Source: Alphaproteobacteria bacterium (GTDB taxonomy: Bacteria; Pseudomonadota; Alphaproteobacteria; RF32; CAG-239). Taken from it: a stretch of 46,648 nucleotides of DNA. The position numbers and the translations under genes are program-made. Position 1 is the stretch's first letter; every line of letters starts with the position of its first letter. Under the pieces are notes generated by a model. It ran no database searches. It was not told the DNA's origin and worked only from the letters and a program-made list of their open reading frames with translations. Below, one piece after another: positions 8,567 to 16,875 of the stretch. The stretch spans positions 1 through 46,648 of the forward strand of contig SUUJ01000010.1 in the NCBI GenBank assembly GCA_015062585.1. The letters are read 5' to 3'.

Positions 8567-9256
8567 ATGATTGATAAAATTAAGCACAAATTCAAATATT
8601 TATCAGAAAAATATAATCAATCTGATTTTTGCAAAAATTATGAATGTGTCAGAGAAAGGTGGAATAATAAAATCGGAGTTTTAGCAAAATCGATGTACAA
8701 TAATTCGGTTAGCGCCAATATGGTTACTATTTTCGGGTTTGTTGTAGGAATGATGGCTATAAACTTTTTGGCAATGAATATGTATATAGAAGCTTTGGTT
8801 TGTATCCTTATAAACCGATTTTGCGATATTTTGGACGGTGCTATTGCCAAAATTGAAGGTATCGGCAAATTCGGTATGTTTTTGGATTTGTGCCTTGATT
8901 ATGTGTTTTATGCCGGTGTGATTTTCGGTTTTGCACTTGCTGATCCCTATGAAAATGCAGTTGCAGCCTGTTTCTTACTGTTTGGTTTTACAACTTGGAA
9001 TACTTCGTTGTTGGCTTATGGCGTAATCAAACATAATGAGAGCAAGAAAAACTCTGACAAGTCAGACAAAGCACCGTTTTATTTGGGTGGTGTCATTCAA
9101 GGTTTTGAAATGTTTTGCGGATTTGTTTTATCTTGTTTGATGCCTTTTGCCTTTTTGCCGATTGCCATAGCTTTGGGTTGTTGGTCTTTGATTAAATCAT
9201 TGGTTGTGGTTTCTACAACTTATTACAAGATTGTTATTGTCGAACAGAAAAAATAA
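8567..9256 (+). CDS. CDP-alcohol phosphatidyltransferase family membrane protein
   Basis: Enzymes of this family join a CDP-activated alcohol to an acceptor to make phospholipid headgroups. The 229 residues contain several membrane helices. The catalytic signature is present as NRFCDILDGAIAKIEGIGKF followed by GMFLDLCLDY, giving the DG...G...D...D pattern. The Arg usual two residues after the DGxx step is Lys here. The substrate cannot be told from sequence; phosphatidylglycerophosphate, phosphatidylserine and inositol-type synthases all share the motif. It is followed one base later by the dsbD start, so the two are co-transcribed. Confidence 0.85.
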   Translation: MIDKIKHKFKYLSEKYNQSDFCKNYECVRERWNNKIGVLAKSMYNNSVSANMVTIFGFVVGMMAINFLAMNMYIEALVCILINRFCDILDGAIAKIEGIGKFGMFLDLCLDYVFYAGVIFGFALADPYENAVAACFLLFGFTTWNTSLLAYGVIKHNESKKNSDKSDKAPFYLGGVIQGFEMFCGFVLSCLMPFAFLPIAIALGCWSLIKSLVVVSTTYYKIVIVEQKK

Positions 9257-9257
9257 G

Positions 9258-10775
9258 ATGTTAAAACGGTTAAGATATATCTTTTTTGTTTTAATTGCTT
9301 TTTGCAGTACGGCTAAGGCAACCGAACTTGTAAAAATCAATGAGTACACCAATATTCATGATAACAAGTTGGAGTTGCTTTTAGAATTTGATATTGCGCC
9401 TGATTGGCATATTTTTGCACCATATGAACAAGAATTCGGTGCTCCGTTAAAAATAGAGTGGAAAAATATTGCCGGTAACGATGTTTTAGAAGAAAGTTAC
9501 AGCAAAACAAAGCGTTATACTCAAGAAATGATATCTTTTGACGGATATGAAACAAAAGCATTTTATAAATCAACAATCAATCTTTTTGATGATGAATATA
9601 CAAATATAAAAATTCAATGGATGGTATGCAAAGACGAGTGCATAAACCAAGAAAAAGAACTCAAAATAGATAAAAAAAACACACCTGATTTTTATAACAA
9701 AATCAATCAAAGCAAAAACTATTTTATAAGTAATGATTTTGTATCAGAGCTTAGGCTTGGGGTAGTTTTACTTATGGCATTTATCGGGGGTATTATCTTA
9801 AATCTTATGCCCTGTATTTTTCCTGTTTTGAGTGTTAAAATTATATCTTTGGTAAAAATGAGCGATGAACAGCGAAGTATTGAAGCGTTGTTTTACAGTA
9901 TCGGTGTTGTGGTGTCTATGCTGGTAATTGCCGGGTTATTGTACGGACTTAGAATATTTGATGAAACGGTCGGTTGGGGGTTTCATATGCAATCACCCTA
10001 CTTTGTTGCATTTATGTTTGTGTTATTTGTGATTTTGACTTTACTGATGTTGGATGTGATAAATATAAACAACAGTTTTTTGTCACGCTTTGCTTTTTTG
10101 CATTTTGAAAATCACAAAGTTAACGCTTTTATGACCGGATTGTTGGCGGTTGTTATTGCAACACCATGCACGGCACCGTTTATGGGAGCTGCAATTGCCT
10201 ATGCCTTGATGGCGCCGATTTATATATATTTTCCGGTATTTTGCGCTTTGGGTTTGGGATATGCACTGCCCTTTGCCATCATAGCTTGGAATCCTTTGAG
10301 ATTAAAGAAAATTTTACCCAAACCGGGAAAGTGGATGAATGTACTAAAAAAGATATTGAGTATTCCTTTAATATTTACTTGTATTTGGCTGTTTTGGGTG
10401 CTTTTGGCTCAATTGGGATTTGTAGTTTCGGGCAAGAATTTGAAATGGCAAGAATATTCTTCCGCCAGGGTTGAGCAAGCTTTGGAAAACAAACAACCGG
10501 TATTTATCGATTTTACGGCAAAATGGTGTATCACCTGTATGGTTAATAAACAAGCGGCACTTCAATCTGATGTTATGGCAAAAATCGTAAAAAAACGAAA
10601 TATTTTGTTGTTGCGAGCCGATGTGACAAACAAAGATGAAAAAATCAACAAGGCTTTGAACTTTTACGGTCGCGCCAGTGTTCCTTTATATGTTTATTAT
10701 GACGGCAAATCAGATGATTACCTTATATTACCGCAGATTTTAACAAGCGGAATTTTGCAAGAATATTTGCAATAA
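9258..10775 (+). CDS. dsbD: DsbD-type protein-disulfide reductase (thiol:disulfide interchange)
   Basis: Transfers reducing power from cytoplasmic thioredoxin across the membrane to periplasmic partners. The 505 residues comprise: a signal peptide (MLKRLRYIFFVLIAFCSTAKA); a periplasmic N-terminal domain of the DsbD-alpha/ScsB type (DWHIFAPYEQEFGAP, and MVCKDEC with a cysteine pair); a central membrane domain with the two redox cysteines (NLMPCIFPVLSV and TPCTAPFMGAA); and a C-terminal thioredoxin domain with AKWCITCMVNK. All three cysteine pairs are intact. The frame could start at 9204, but that overlaps the previous gene; the ATG at 9258 gives the proper signal peptide. It ends one base before the stop of the convergent gene. 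Confidence 0.9.
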   Translation: MLKRLRYIFFVLIAFCSTAKATELVKINEYTNIHDNKLELLLEFDIAPDWHIFAPYEQEFGAPLKIEWKNIAGNDVLEESYSKTKRYTQEMISFDGYETKAFYKSTINLFDDEYTNIKIQWMVCKDECINQEKELKIDKKNTPDFYNKINQSKNYFISNDFVSELRLGVVLLMAFIGGIILNLMPCIFPVLSVKIISLVKMSDEQRSIEALFYSIGVVVSMLVIAGLLYGLRIFDETVGWGFHMQSPYFVAFMFVLFVILTLLMLDVININNSFLSRFAFLHFENHKVNAFMTGLLAVVIATPCTAPFMGAAIAYALMAPIYIYFPVFCALGLGYALPFAIIAWNPLRLKKILPKPGKWMNVLKKILSIPLIFTCIWLFWVLLAQLGFVVSGKNLKWQEYSSARVEQALENKQPVFIDFTAKWCITCMVNKQAALQSDVMAKIVKKRNILLLRADVTNKDEKINKALNFYGRASVPLYVYYDGKSDDYLILPQILTSGILQEYLQ

Positions 10776-10776
10776 A

Positions 10777-12762
10777 TCAACGAGACCTGTGTTTATACCA
10801 TCTTGTTTGTTTGGAGGTGTTTTTATTAAACCATTTTTTGTTTGATTTTGATGTTATATTTTTTGCATCATCCCAGGAAATATCCGTTGTAATACGTCCT
10901 TTATCACCAACATGAATACCATATTGTTTCAAAATGTCTTTTGTTATATTTGGCGGAAGTGTATATACAATAGTTTGTTCAATGGATTCTGTTTGGAATT
11001 TTTTAATATCGTCAATGACATTATTGAAATTTCTTACTTCAAATGTAAGATCATCATTTTGAATCGGATCTCTTGAATTAGGTGAATCGTATTCATAGTA
11101 TCTTATATCCGGACTGCCGGCAATGGTTGGTTTTATAACTATACATTTTCTTATATCTTTACAGCAATAGACAGATCCGCTAAATCCGTTACGATCAATA
11201 AGCCCGTAACTACGTCCACCACCTGCTTTTCTGACAATAGAAAATGCTTCACGAATTTTTTCGTCACTTTCATTATTATTTATTGCATTACATAGCTTTG
11301 AACCTTCAAAGCTATTTTCACCAGCATTATAGATGAACATACATACGGCTGCTAATTGTTGCGGTTCCAATTTTTTATTAAGGTGTTTTAACTTCGGATA
11401 TACATATTTATTCAAATGATATACGGCATCATTATACGCTTCTTCTTTAGTTATTTTCATTCCTAAAACTACAGGTTCTGGTTTGCCATTCTTTATTGTT
11501 ACTCGAGTACCATATCCTATAGTAGGTTTTCCTGCTTGACATGTATAAGCTGTTTCACAAAACCCTTCTGGACAAGATAATAAAGCGACAATCATCGCTT
11601 CATGTTCTTTTACAGTTTTGTAGTTTTGATAGAATATTTCATTTGTTGTATTATATTTTTTGAAAAAAGCTTCTTTATCAATTTTTTCTTGATATGCTTG
11701 TTTTTCTATATCAATTTTGGCTTGTTTCTTTTCGTTTTGTTCTGTTTTGACTTTTTCAAAAAAGTTACCGATTTTATCAGAATATTTAATTGCGGCTAAT
11801 GCAGAAGTTGATAAAATCGTAGTAATAGAAGCTGTCAGGAGAGCTTTTTTTATTTTGGGTCGTACATAGTCATTTAGTGCTGTGTGTGTAAAATTCCTTA
11901 TACTACCTAAAATTCTTGGGAGTTGTTTTTCTGCTATATGATACTTTTTATCCAGCAAATTATAAGCGGCAAAAAAAGGTGAACCAAGTAATCCGATAGC
12001 CACATCAGCCGTTTGTTTAGCACTCCATTTTAATGCCGAACCTAATCTCATTGCAGTTATTTTTGCAATATGTTTGGAATGTTCATTATTGCAATACGAA
12101 AAATAACTTTGACTTAATGAAATTGGTCTTTTTTTATCAGATGTTTTGCTTTTTATCGAAGTATACAGCTTGTGTTCACTTTTGTTAAATAAGCCTAATA
12201 CTTTGTCATCTGTTTTCCCTTCTTTTGATGAATCTATCTTATCTTGTATTTCTTTTTGTTCGGATGCACGGTCTTCGTTAAGGCGGCATGTTTTAGTATA
12301 GGCCGTCATATATCTTGCAACCATTTTTTTCATAAGTTCAAGCTCAATATCTTCTTTTGATGCTTGGCGTTTTGCCATTTTTAGCGGTGTCAGCAAATGT
12401 AGGGAATAGTTATCATTATCACCGGCCGTAACATTTAAAACTATATCTTTCTGTTCTATTTGATTATTTTTGTTGCATGCATTGTGTATTTCATATTTAT
12501 GGTTTTCGTTGTTTTGAAAATATGAAATATCATCAAGAAAACTGTCAACATCACCATTATAAGAGGCAGGTATCAAAAAATCGACGCCTTTTATCGTACA
12601 ATACTTAGGAGTATCGTTTGAAGCATATTCTTCTTTTAATGCAACTTCATAGTCGTCTAAAAATTTAATGAAATTACCTTTGTATGAATCCGGCAATAAA
12701 AAACCAAACTCGTCAAAATGACGATTGCTTGTTTGTTTAGTGATAAAATCCTTCAGATTCAT
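10777..12762 (-). CDS. membrane-anchored protein with GH24 (phage-type) lysozyme domain
   Basis: About 661 residues. The lysozyme domain lies near residues 390-540: CPEGFCETAYTC then QAGKPTIGYG gives Glu-8-Cys-5-Thr, an accepted form of the GH24 catalytic triad, and LEPQQLAAVCMFIYNAGENS is the usual downstream helix. The domain would cleave peptidoglycan. Upstream is one clear membrane helix (ALLTASITTILSTSALAAI, about 305-325) and a charged 300-residue N-terminus holding two similar units (FGFLLPDSYKGNFIKFLDD and VDFLIPASYNGDVDSFLDD). The start at 12762 is chosen for its GAGG site six bases upstream; 12774 and 12855 are alternatives. No phage genes are nearby. The role of the N- and C-terminal parts is unknown. 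Confidence 0.8.
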   Translation of the reverse strand: MNLKDFITKQTSNRHFDEFGFLLPDSYKGNFIKFLDDYEVALKEEYASNDTPKYCTIKGVDFLIPASYNGDVDSFLDDISYFQNNENHKYEIHNACNKNNQIEQKDIVLNVTAGDNDNYSLHLLTPLKMAKRQASKEDIELELMKKMVARYMTAYTKTCRLNEDRASEQKEIQDKIDSSKEGKTDDKVLGLFNKSEHKLYTSIKSKTSDKKRPISLSQSYFSYCNNEHSKHIAKITAMRLGSALKWSAKQTADVAIGLLGSPFFAAYNLLDKKYHIAEKQLPRILGSIRNFTHTALNDYVRPKIKKALLTASITTILSTSALAAIKYSDKIGNFFEKVKTEQNEKKQAKIDIEKQAYQEKIDKEAFFKKYNTTNEIFYQNYKTVKEHEAMIVALLSCPEGFCETAYTCQAGKPTIGYGTRVTIKNGKPEPVVLGMKITKEEAYNDAVYHLNKYVYPKLKHLNKKLEPQQLAAVCMFIYNAGENSFEGSKLCNAINNNESDEKIREAFSIVRKAGGGRSYGLIDRNGFSGSVYCCKDIRKCIVIKPTIAGSPDIRYYEYDSPNSRDPIQNDDLTFEVRNFNNVIDDIKKFQTESIEQTIVYTLPPNITKDILKQYGIHVGDKGRITTDISWDDAKNITSKSNKKWFNKNTSKQTRWYKHRSR

Positions 12763-12879
12763 AGTTAGCCTCATATGTTTTATATCACTATAATAGCATA
12801 ATATTAAAATTTTGCAAACAACTTTATAGACAAAACGACAAAATTTTATGCACAACCTTCTTTTAATTCAATCGATTGA

Positions 12880-12907
12880 TTGACTCGACCGAAAACTGTG
12901 ATATTAT
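12880..12907 (+). promoter_or_regulatory. sigma-70-like promoter for the NMO/FabK-like gene
   Basis: TTGACT (12880-12885), 16-base spacer, TATTAT (12902-12907). The predicted transcript start, near 12913, falls exactly at the 5' edge of the structured leader, which supports both calls. Confidence 0.65.
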
Positions 12908-12911
12908 GCTC

Positions 12912-13036
12912 AAAAATTCAGGTTTTGGTTTCTTTTTAGAAACTATGACACAAAAAAGTGCGTACTTTACAGATTGTGATATTTTAAGGTAATTTTGTGT
13001 CAGCGTACTATATTATATAGCAGAACCAGAATTTTT
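12912..13036 (+). ncRNA. candidate structured leader RNA (multi-branch) upstream of the NMO/FabK-like gene
   Basis: A closing helix pairs AAAAATTC/GAATTTTT (12912-12919 with 13029-13036), continuing past an A-A mismatch into GGTT/AACC (12921-12924 with 13024-13027). Three hairpins fit between its arms: 12927-12933 with 12938-12944 (TTTT loop); a perfect 10-bp TGACACAAAA/TTTTGTGTCA (12946-12955 with 12993-13002) with a 37-base loop; and CTATA/TATAG (13008-13020). The AGGAG ribosome site follows two bases after the closing helix. The shape is like that of riboswitches, but I match it to no known class. Pairings were found by eye. Confidence 0.5.
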
Positions 13037-13047
13037 AGGAGTATGTA

Positions 13048-14445
13048 ATGAAAGAATTAAAAAAGATAAATTTGTGCGGAAAAGAAGTATTTCCTTTGTT
13101 TGAAGGCGGTCGTGGAGTTAATGTCAGCAACGGAGAAACTGCAGGTGCTTGGGCAAAAGAAGACTGTGTCGGTACTTTTTCAGGCGTATTTCCGGATATA
13201 AAAGACGAAAATGGTGTTGTAAAGTCTCCGGAAATATTAACTAAATCACGACTGGATCGCCATTGGGAAATGATGGATAAGGCTGTTGACGGCTGTGTAT
13301 CTCAAGCACAAATTGCTTATGAAAAAGCTAACGGTCACGGTTTAATCAATATGAATGTTTTGTGGGAATTGGCTGACAGTCAATATCTTATCAAAAATGT
13401 ATTGGAAAAGGCCAAAGGTACCATTAACGGTATTGTTTCAGGTGCCGGATTACCTATTAAATTGGCCGAACTGACATCTCATTTCGGAGTGTTTTACTAT
13501 CCTATTGTTTCTTCCGGCCGTGCTTTGCAAATTTTGATTAAACGCGGATATGACAAGTTTAAGGAATATATGGGCGGTGTAGTTTACGAAGATCCTTGGT
13601 TCGCCGGCGGTCACTGCGGATTTTCAAATAATGATGAAGTCTCAAAGCCGCAATCTCCTTATGAAAAAGTTGTTGAAATAAGAAAAGTATTAAATGCTAA
13701 CGGACTTAATAATGTGCCGATTATTATTGCCGGCGGTGTTTGGTCATTGAGTGATTGGCAAGATTATATCGATAACCCGGAAGTTGGTGAAGTAGGTTTT
13801 CAATTTGGCACACGCCCTCTTCTGACCCAAGAAAGTCCTATCAGTAATGTATGGAAAAAATTATTAAAATCATTAAACTTGGGCGATGTGGTTATTCAAG
13901 ATTTTTCTCCGACAGGATTTTTATCTTCGGCCATTAAAAATACTTTGCTTACAAAATTGTTTGATCGTACGGAAAACCAAGTTGCTTTTTCAAAAGAAAA
14001 AACTGAAGAATTTTGTGAACCGGTGCCATATTCACAAAATGTTACATATTATGTAAGAAAAGAAGACATGAAAACTGTCAATGAACAGTTTAGAAAAGGA
14101 CATACAGCGATGTCAGTAACCCCTGATAATACGCTGATATTTATGGATATAGATGAAAAAATGCAAAACATGGAAGATATTAAAGAGTGTTGCGGCTGTT
14201 TGTCTGCTTGCAAGTTTTCGTCTTGGACAACTCATTCACCAAACTATACAACCGGAAAATTACCCGATTTGCGCTCATTTTGTATAAGAAAATCACTTAT
14301 CGAAGTCGGTCATAAGGGCAATGTATTAAATAATATATTGTTCTCGGGTAAAAATGCTTACAAATTCAAGACTGATCCGCTGTTTAACAAAGCAAACTTG
14401 CCGACAGTTAAAGAATTGATTGAAGCAATAAGACTAGGTCAATAA
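13048..14445 (+). CDS. nitronate monooxygenase / FabK-like FMN-dependent oxidoreductase
   Basis: The TIM-barrel flavoprotein family includes nitronate monooxygenases and the enoyl-ACP reductase FabK. The 465 residues show the family landmarks: FPLFEGGRGVNVSNGETAGA at the N-terminus, INMNVLW, VSGAGLPIKL, the FAGGHCGF motif with the conserved His, then IIAGGVWSLSDWQDYI and GFQFGTRPLL for phosphate binding of FMN. A C-terminal extension of about 150 residues holds a cysteine group (ECCGCLSACKF) not found in short FabK. It heads the fabH-fabF-fabD block, so a lipid-related role is plausible but unproven. It has its own promoter and structured leader, and an AGGAG site. Confidence 0.8.
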   Translation: MKELKKINLCGKEVFPLFEGGRGVNVSNGETAGAWAKEDCVGTFSGVFPDIKDENGVVKSPEILTKSRLDRHWEMMDKAVDGCVSQAQIAYEKANGHGLINMNVLWELADSQYLIKNVLEKAKGTINGIVSGAGLPIKLAELTSHFGVFYYPIVSSGRALQILIKRGYDKFKEYMGGVVYEDPWFAGGHCGFSNNDEVSKPQSPYEKVVEIRKVLNANGLNNVPIIIAGGVWSLSDWQDYIDNPEVGEVGFQFGTRPLLTQESPISNVWKKLLKSLNLGDVVIQDFSPTGFLSSAIKNTLLTKLFDRTENQVAFSKEKTEEFCEPVPYSQNVTYYVRKEDMKTVNEQFRKGHTAMSVTPDNTLIFMDIDEKMQNMEDIKECCGCLSACKFSSWTTHSPNYTTGKLPDLRSFCIRKSLIEVGHKGNVLNNILFSGKNAYKFKTDPLFNKANLPTVKELIEAIRLGQ

Positions 14446-14476
14446 TTTATTAACTTTTTTAGAGTTATTGACTTTG

Positions 14477-14537
14477 TATAATATGAGGTTAAAATTGTGC
14501 GGTTAAATGCTTGTTGTTTATCCAAACAATTTTAACC
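14477..14537 (+). promoter_or_regulatory. possible -10 element and 12-bp inverted repeat in the fabH leader
   Basis: A TATAAT at 14477-14482 is followed by a perfect 12-bp inverted repeat, GGTTAAAATTGT/ACAATTTTAACC (14487-14498 with 14526-14537), around a 27-base loop. A transcript from this -10 would start at the 5' arm. No good -35 is seen at the right distance. It may be a leader hairpin, an operator or a weak terminator for the gene before; no T-run follows. Confidence 0.45.
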
Positions 14538-14569
14538 CTTTTGTATGATAAGAGGATAGAAACAAAAAA

Positions 14570-15586
14570 ATGAATAATAATTTGCCGATGATAACAGGTT
14601 TGGGTTATGCAATTCCTTCAAAAGCTGTAACCAATACTGATTTGACAAAGATTTTTGATACTTCGGACGAGTGGATTTATACCCGTACCGGAATTAAAGA
14701 AAGGCGCTTGTTTGCATCTGATGAAGAAGCTTTTAATTTGTTGGAAAAAGTTTGTAAACAAGCTATTGCCAATGCAGGAATCGATGTTAACGATATTGAT
14801 ATCATTATTGCCGCAAGTTCAATGCCGGTACAGTTAATGCCAAATACAGCTTGTATGGCTCATAAATTATTAGGGGTAAGAAAAAATATTCCGGCATATG
14901 ATTTTTCGGCAGCTTGCTCAGGTTTTGTTTACGGATTGGATATTGCAAATTCTTATGTTCGTTCGGGAATGTATAAAAACATCTTATTGATAGCCATGGA
15001 TAACTGCTCTCGTTATTTAGATTGGACTGACAGACGGACTTCCATTTTGTTTGGTGACGGTATCGGAGCCGTCGTGGTTTCTGCCGGTGATGAAAACGAC
15101 ATTCTATCTATTGATATCAAGGCTGACGGTAGTATAGGCGACTATATTACAATGCCGGTAAACAAAGGTAATTGTCCGTTTGTTGATAATACACCTACTC
15201 CGCAATTTTTGGATATGAAGGGACAAGATGTCTATAAGTTTGTAACCAATATTGTTCCTGACTATGTAACAAATGAAATTTTGGCAAAAAATCAGATAAA
15301 TGTTGATGAAGTTGATTATTTGATTTTACATCAGGCAAATCAGCGTATAATAGGTGCAGTTCAGGAGCGTTTAGGATATGATGACAGTAAAGTTATTAAA
15401 AACATTGAAAAATTAGGAAATACTTCGGCCTCATCAATCATAATTGCTTTGGGAGAAGCGTTAAAAGAAAGAAAAATTAAAACTCCGGCAAAGGCTATTG
15501 TTTGTGGTTTTGGTGCCGGTATGTGTTGGGGCGGAGGTGTAATCCGTATCCGTGATGGTATTTTTAAAGATGCTAATATTTTTTAA
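14570..15586 (+). CDS. fabH: beta-ketoacyl-ACP synthase III
   Basis: Starts fatty-acid chains by condensing an acyl-CoA (usually acetyl-CoA) with malonyl-ACP. The 338 residues contain the catalytic Cys in AYDFSAACSGFVYGLDIA (about residue 115), the His in LILHQANQRI, the Asn in KLGNTSASS and the terminal GFGAGMCWGG. The N-terminal TRTGIKERR motif is also present. The ribosome site (AGAGG at 14551-14555) lies rather far from the ATG, 14 bases. It is followed by fabF 24 bases downstream. Identification is secure. Confidence 0.96.
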   Translation: MNNNLPMITGLGYAIPSKAVTNTDLTKIFDTSDEWIYTRTGIKERRLFASDEEAFNLLEKVCKQAIANAGIDVNDIDIIIAASSMPVQLMPNTACMAHKLLGVRKNIPAYDFSAACSGFVYGLDIANSYVRSGMYKNILLIAMDNCSRYLDWTDRRTSILFGDGIGAVVVSAGDENDILSIDIKADGSIGDYITMPVNKGNCPFVDNTPTPQFLDMKGQDVYKFVTNIVPDYVTNEILAKNQINVDEVDYLILHQANQRIIGAVQERLGYDDSKVIKNIEKLGNTSASSIIIALGEALKERKIKTPAKAIVCGFGAGMCWGGGVIRIRDGIFKDANIF

Positions 15587-15610
15587 GAAAAACAAAAAAG
15601 GAAATCAGAT

Positions 15611-16873
15611 ATGAAAAGAGTTGTTATTACAGGACTTGGCGCTTTAACACCGTTTGGTATGGGTGTAGATTTAGCTTGGGATTCCATCATTGCCGGAAAA
15701 TCAGCCTTGAGCAATATAACAAAATTTGACACTGAAAATTTTGCGGTGAAAGTTGCCGGTCAAGTAATTAAAGGAACAGAAAAAGGTCAATTTAATGCTG
15801 ATGAGGTTATGGAGCCTAAGGAACAAAAAAGAGTTGATGACTTTATTCTGTATGGTATCGCTGCAGCTGAAGAAGCTATCAAAGATGCAAAATGGACACC
15901 TGAGGACGAAAAAGGAAAATCTCGTACCGGTGTTATTATCGGTTCGGGTATCGGCGGATTGCAAACAATTGACAATAATGCAACCGTTCTTAATGCTTCC
16001 GGTCCTCGTCGTATAAGCCCGTTCTTTATTCCGGCTTGCATTATCAATATGATTTCCGGTCATGTTTCTATGCGTCATGGCTTTACCGGTCCTAATATTG
16101 CTACGGTTACGGCTTGTGCAACCGGCGGTCATGCTATTGCTCAGGCTTATCAATCTATTATCTTAGATGATGCCGATGTTATGATTGCCGGTGGTGCCGA
16201 ATCTGTGGTTACACCTTTGGCAATCGGCGGTTTTATGCAGGCAAAAGCATTGTCTCACAGCTATAATGACACACCGACAAAAGCTTCTCGCCCTTGGGAT
16301 AAAGGACATGATGGTTTTGTTATGGGTGAAGGTGCCGGTGTGGTAGTTTTGGAAGAATATGAACACGCTAAAGCCAGAGGCGCTAAAATATATGCCGAAA
16401 TTATCGGATACGGTTGCTCGGGTGATGCTTATCATATTACATCTCCGGCTCCGGACGGAAGCGGTGCTAAAAAAGCTATGAGTGAAGCTTTGCGTAAAGC
16501 CGGTATTAAACCGCAAGATGTAACTTATATCAATGCTCACGGTACTTCAACAATGGCCGGTGATGCCATGGAAGCAAAAGCAGTATCTGAATTGTTTGCA
16601 AATTGTCCGAATTTGAAAATGTCTTCAACAAAATCGGCTATCGGTCACCTTCTCGGTGCTGCCGGTGCGGTTGAAGCTATTTTCTGTGCTAAAGCCATTG
16701 AAAACGATATCTTGCCGCCTACTCTTAACTTGGAAGACCCGATCGACGAAGCAGCCGGTCTTGATTTAGTACCAAACAAGGCCAGAAAATGTGAGGTTAA
16801 AGTTGCTATGTCAAACTCTTTCGGTTTTGGTGGCACTAATGTATCTTTGTTGCTTAAAAAGGTTGAGGACTGA
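15611..16873 (+). CDS. fabF: beta-ketoacyl-ACP synthase II
   Basis: Elongating ketosynthase of type II fatty-acid synthesis. The Cys-His-His triad is seen in VTACATGGHAIAQAYQSI (about residue 165), NAHGTSTMAGDAMEA and SAIGHLLGAAGAVEA. The GFGGTNVSLLL motif is at the C-terminus. The length of 420 residues is standard. AAAGGAA precedes the ATG. It is unusual that no acpP or fabG lies next to it; these must be elsewhere. fabD follows after two bases. Confidence 0.96.
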   Translation: MKRVVITGLGALTPFGMGVDLAWDSIIAGKSALSNITKFDTENFAVKVAGQVIKGTEKGQFNADEVMEPKEQKRVDDFILYGIAAAEEAIKDAKWTPEDEKGKSRTGVIIGSGIGGLQTIDNNATVLNASGPRRISPFFIPACIINMISGHVSMRHGFTGPNIATVTACATGGHAIAQAYQSIILDDADVMIAGGAESVVTPLAIGGFMQAKALSHSYNDTPTKASRPWDKGHDGFVMGEGAGVVVLEEYEHAKARGAKIYAEIIGYGCSGDAYHITSPAPDGSGAKKAMSEALRKAGIKPQDVTYINAHGTSTMAGDAMEAKAVSELFANCPNLKMSSTKSAIGHLLGAAGAVEAIFCAKAIENDILPPTLNLEDPIDEAAGLDLVPNKARKCEVKVAMSNSFGFGGTNVSLLLKKVED

Positions 16874-16875
16874 TA

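Noticed and set aside
10777..12762. Prophage lysis cassette
   Set aside because: Only a lysozyme domain is present; no holin, spanin, integrase or structural genes lie nearby.
15701..16540. Minus-strand frames opposite fabF
   Set aside because: Shadow frames of a strongly conserved gene; peptides have no recognisable features.
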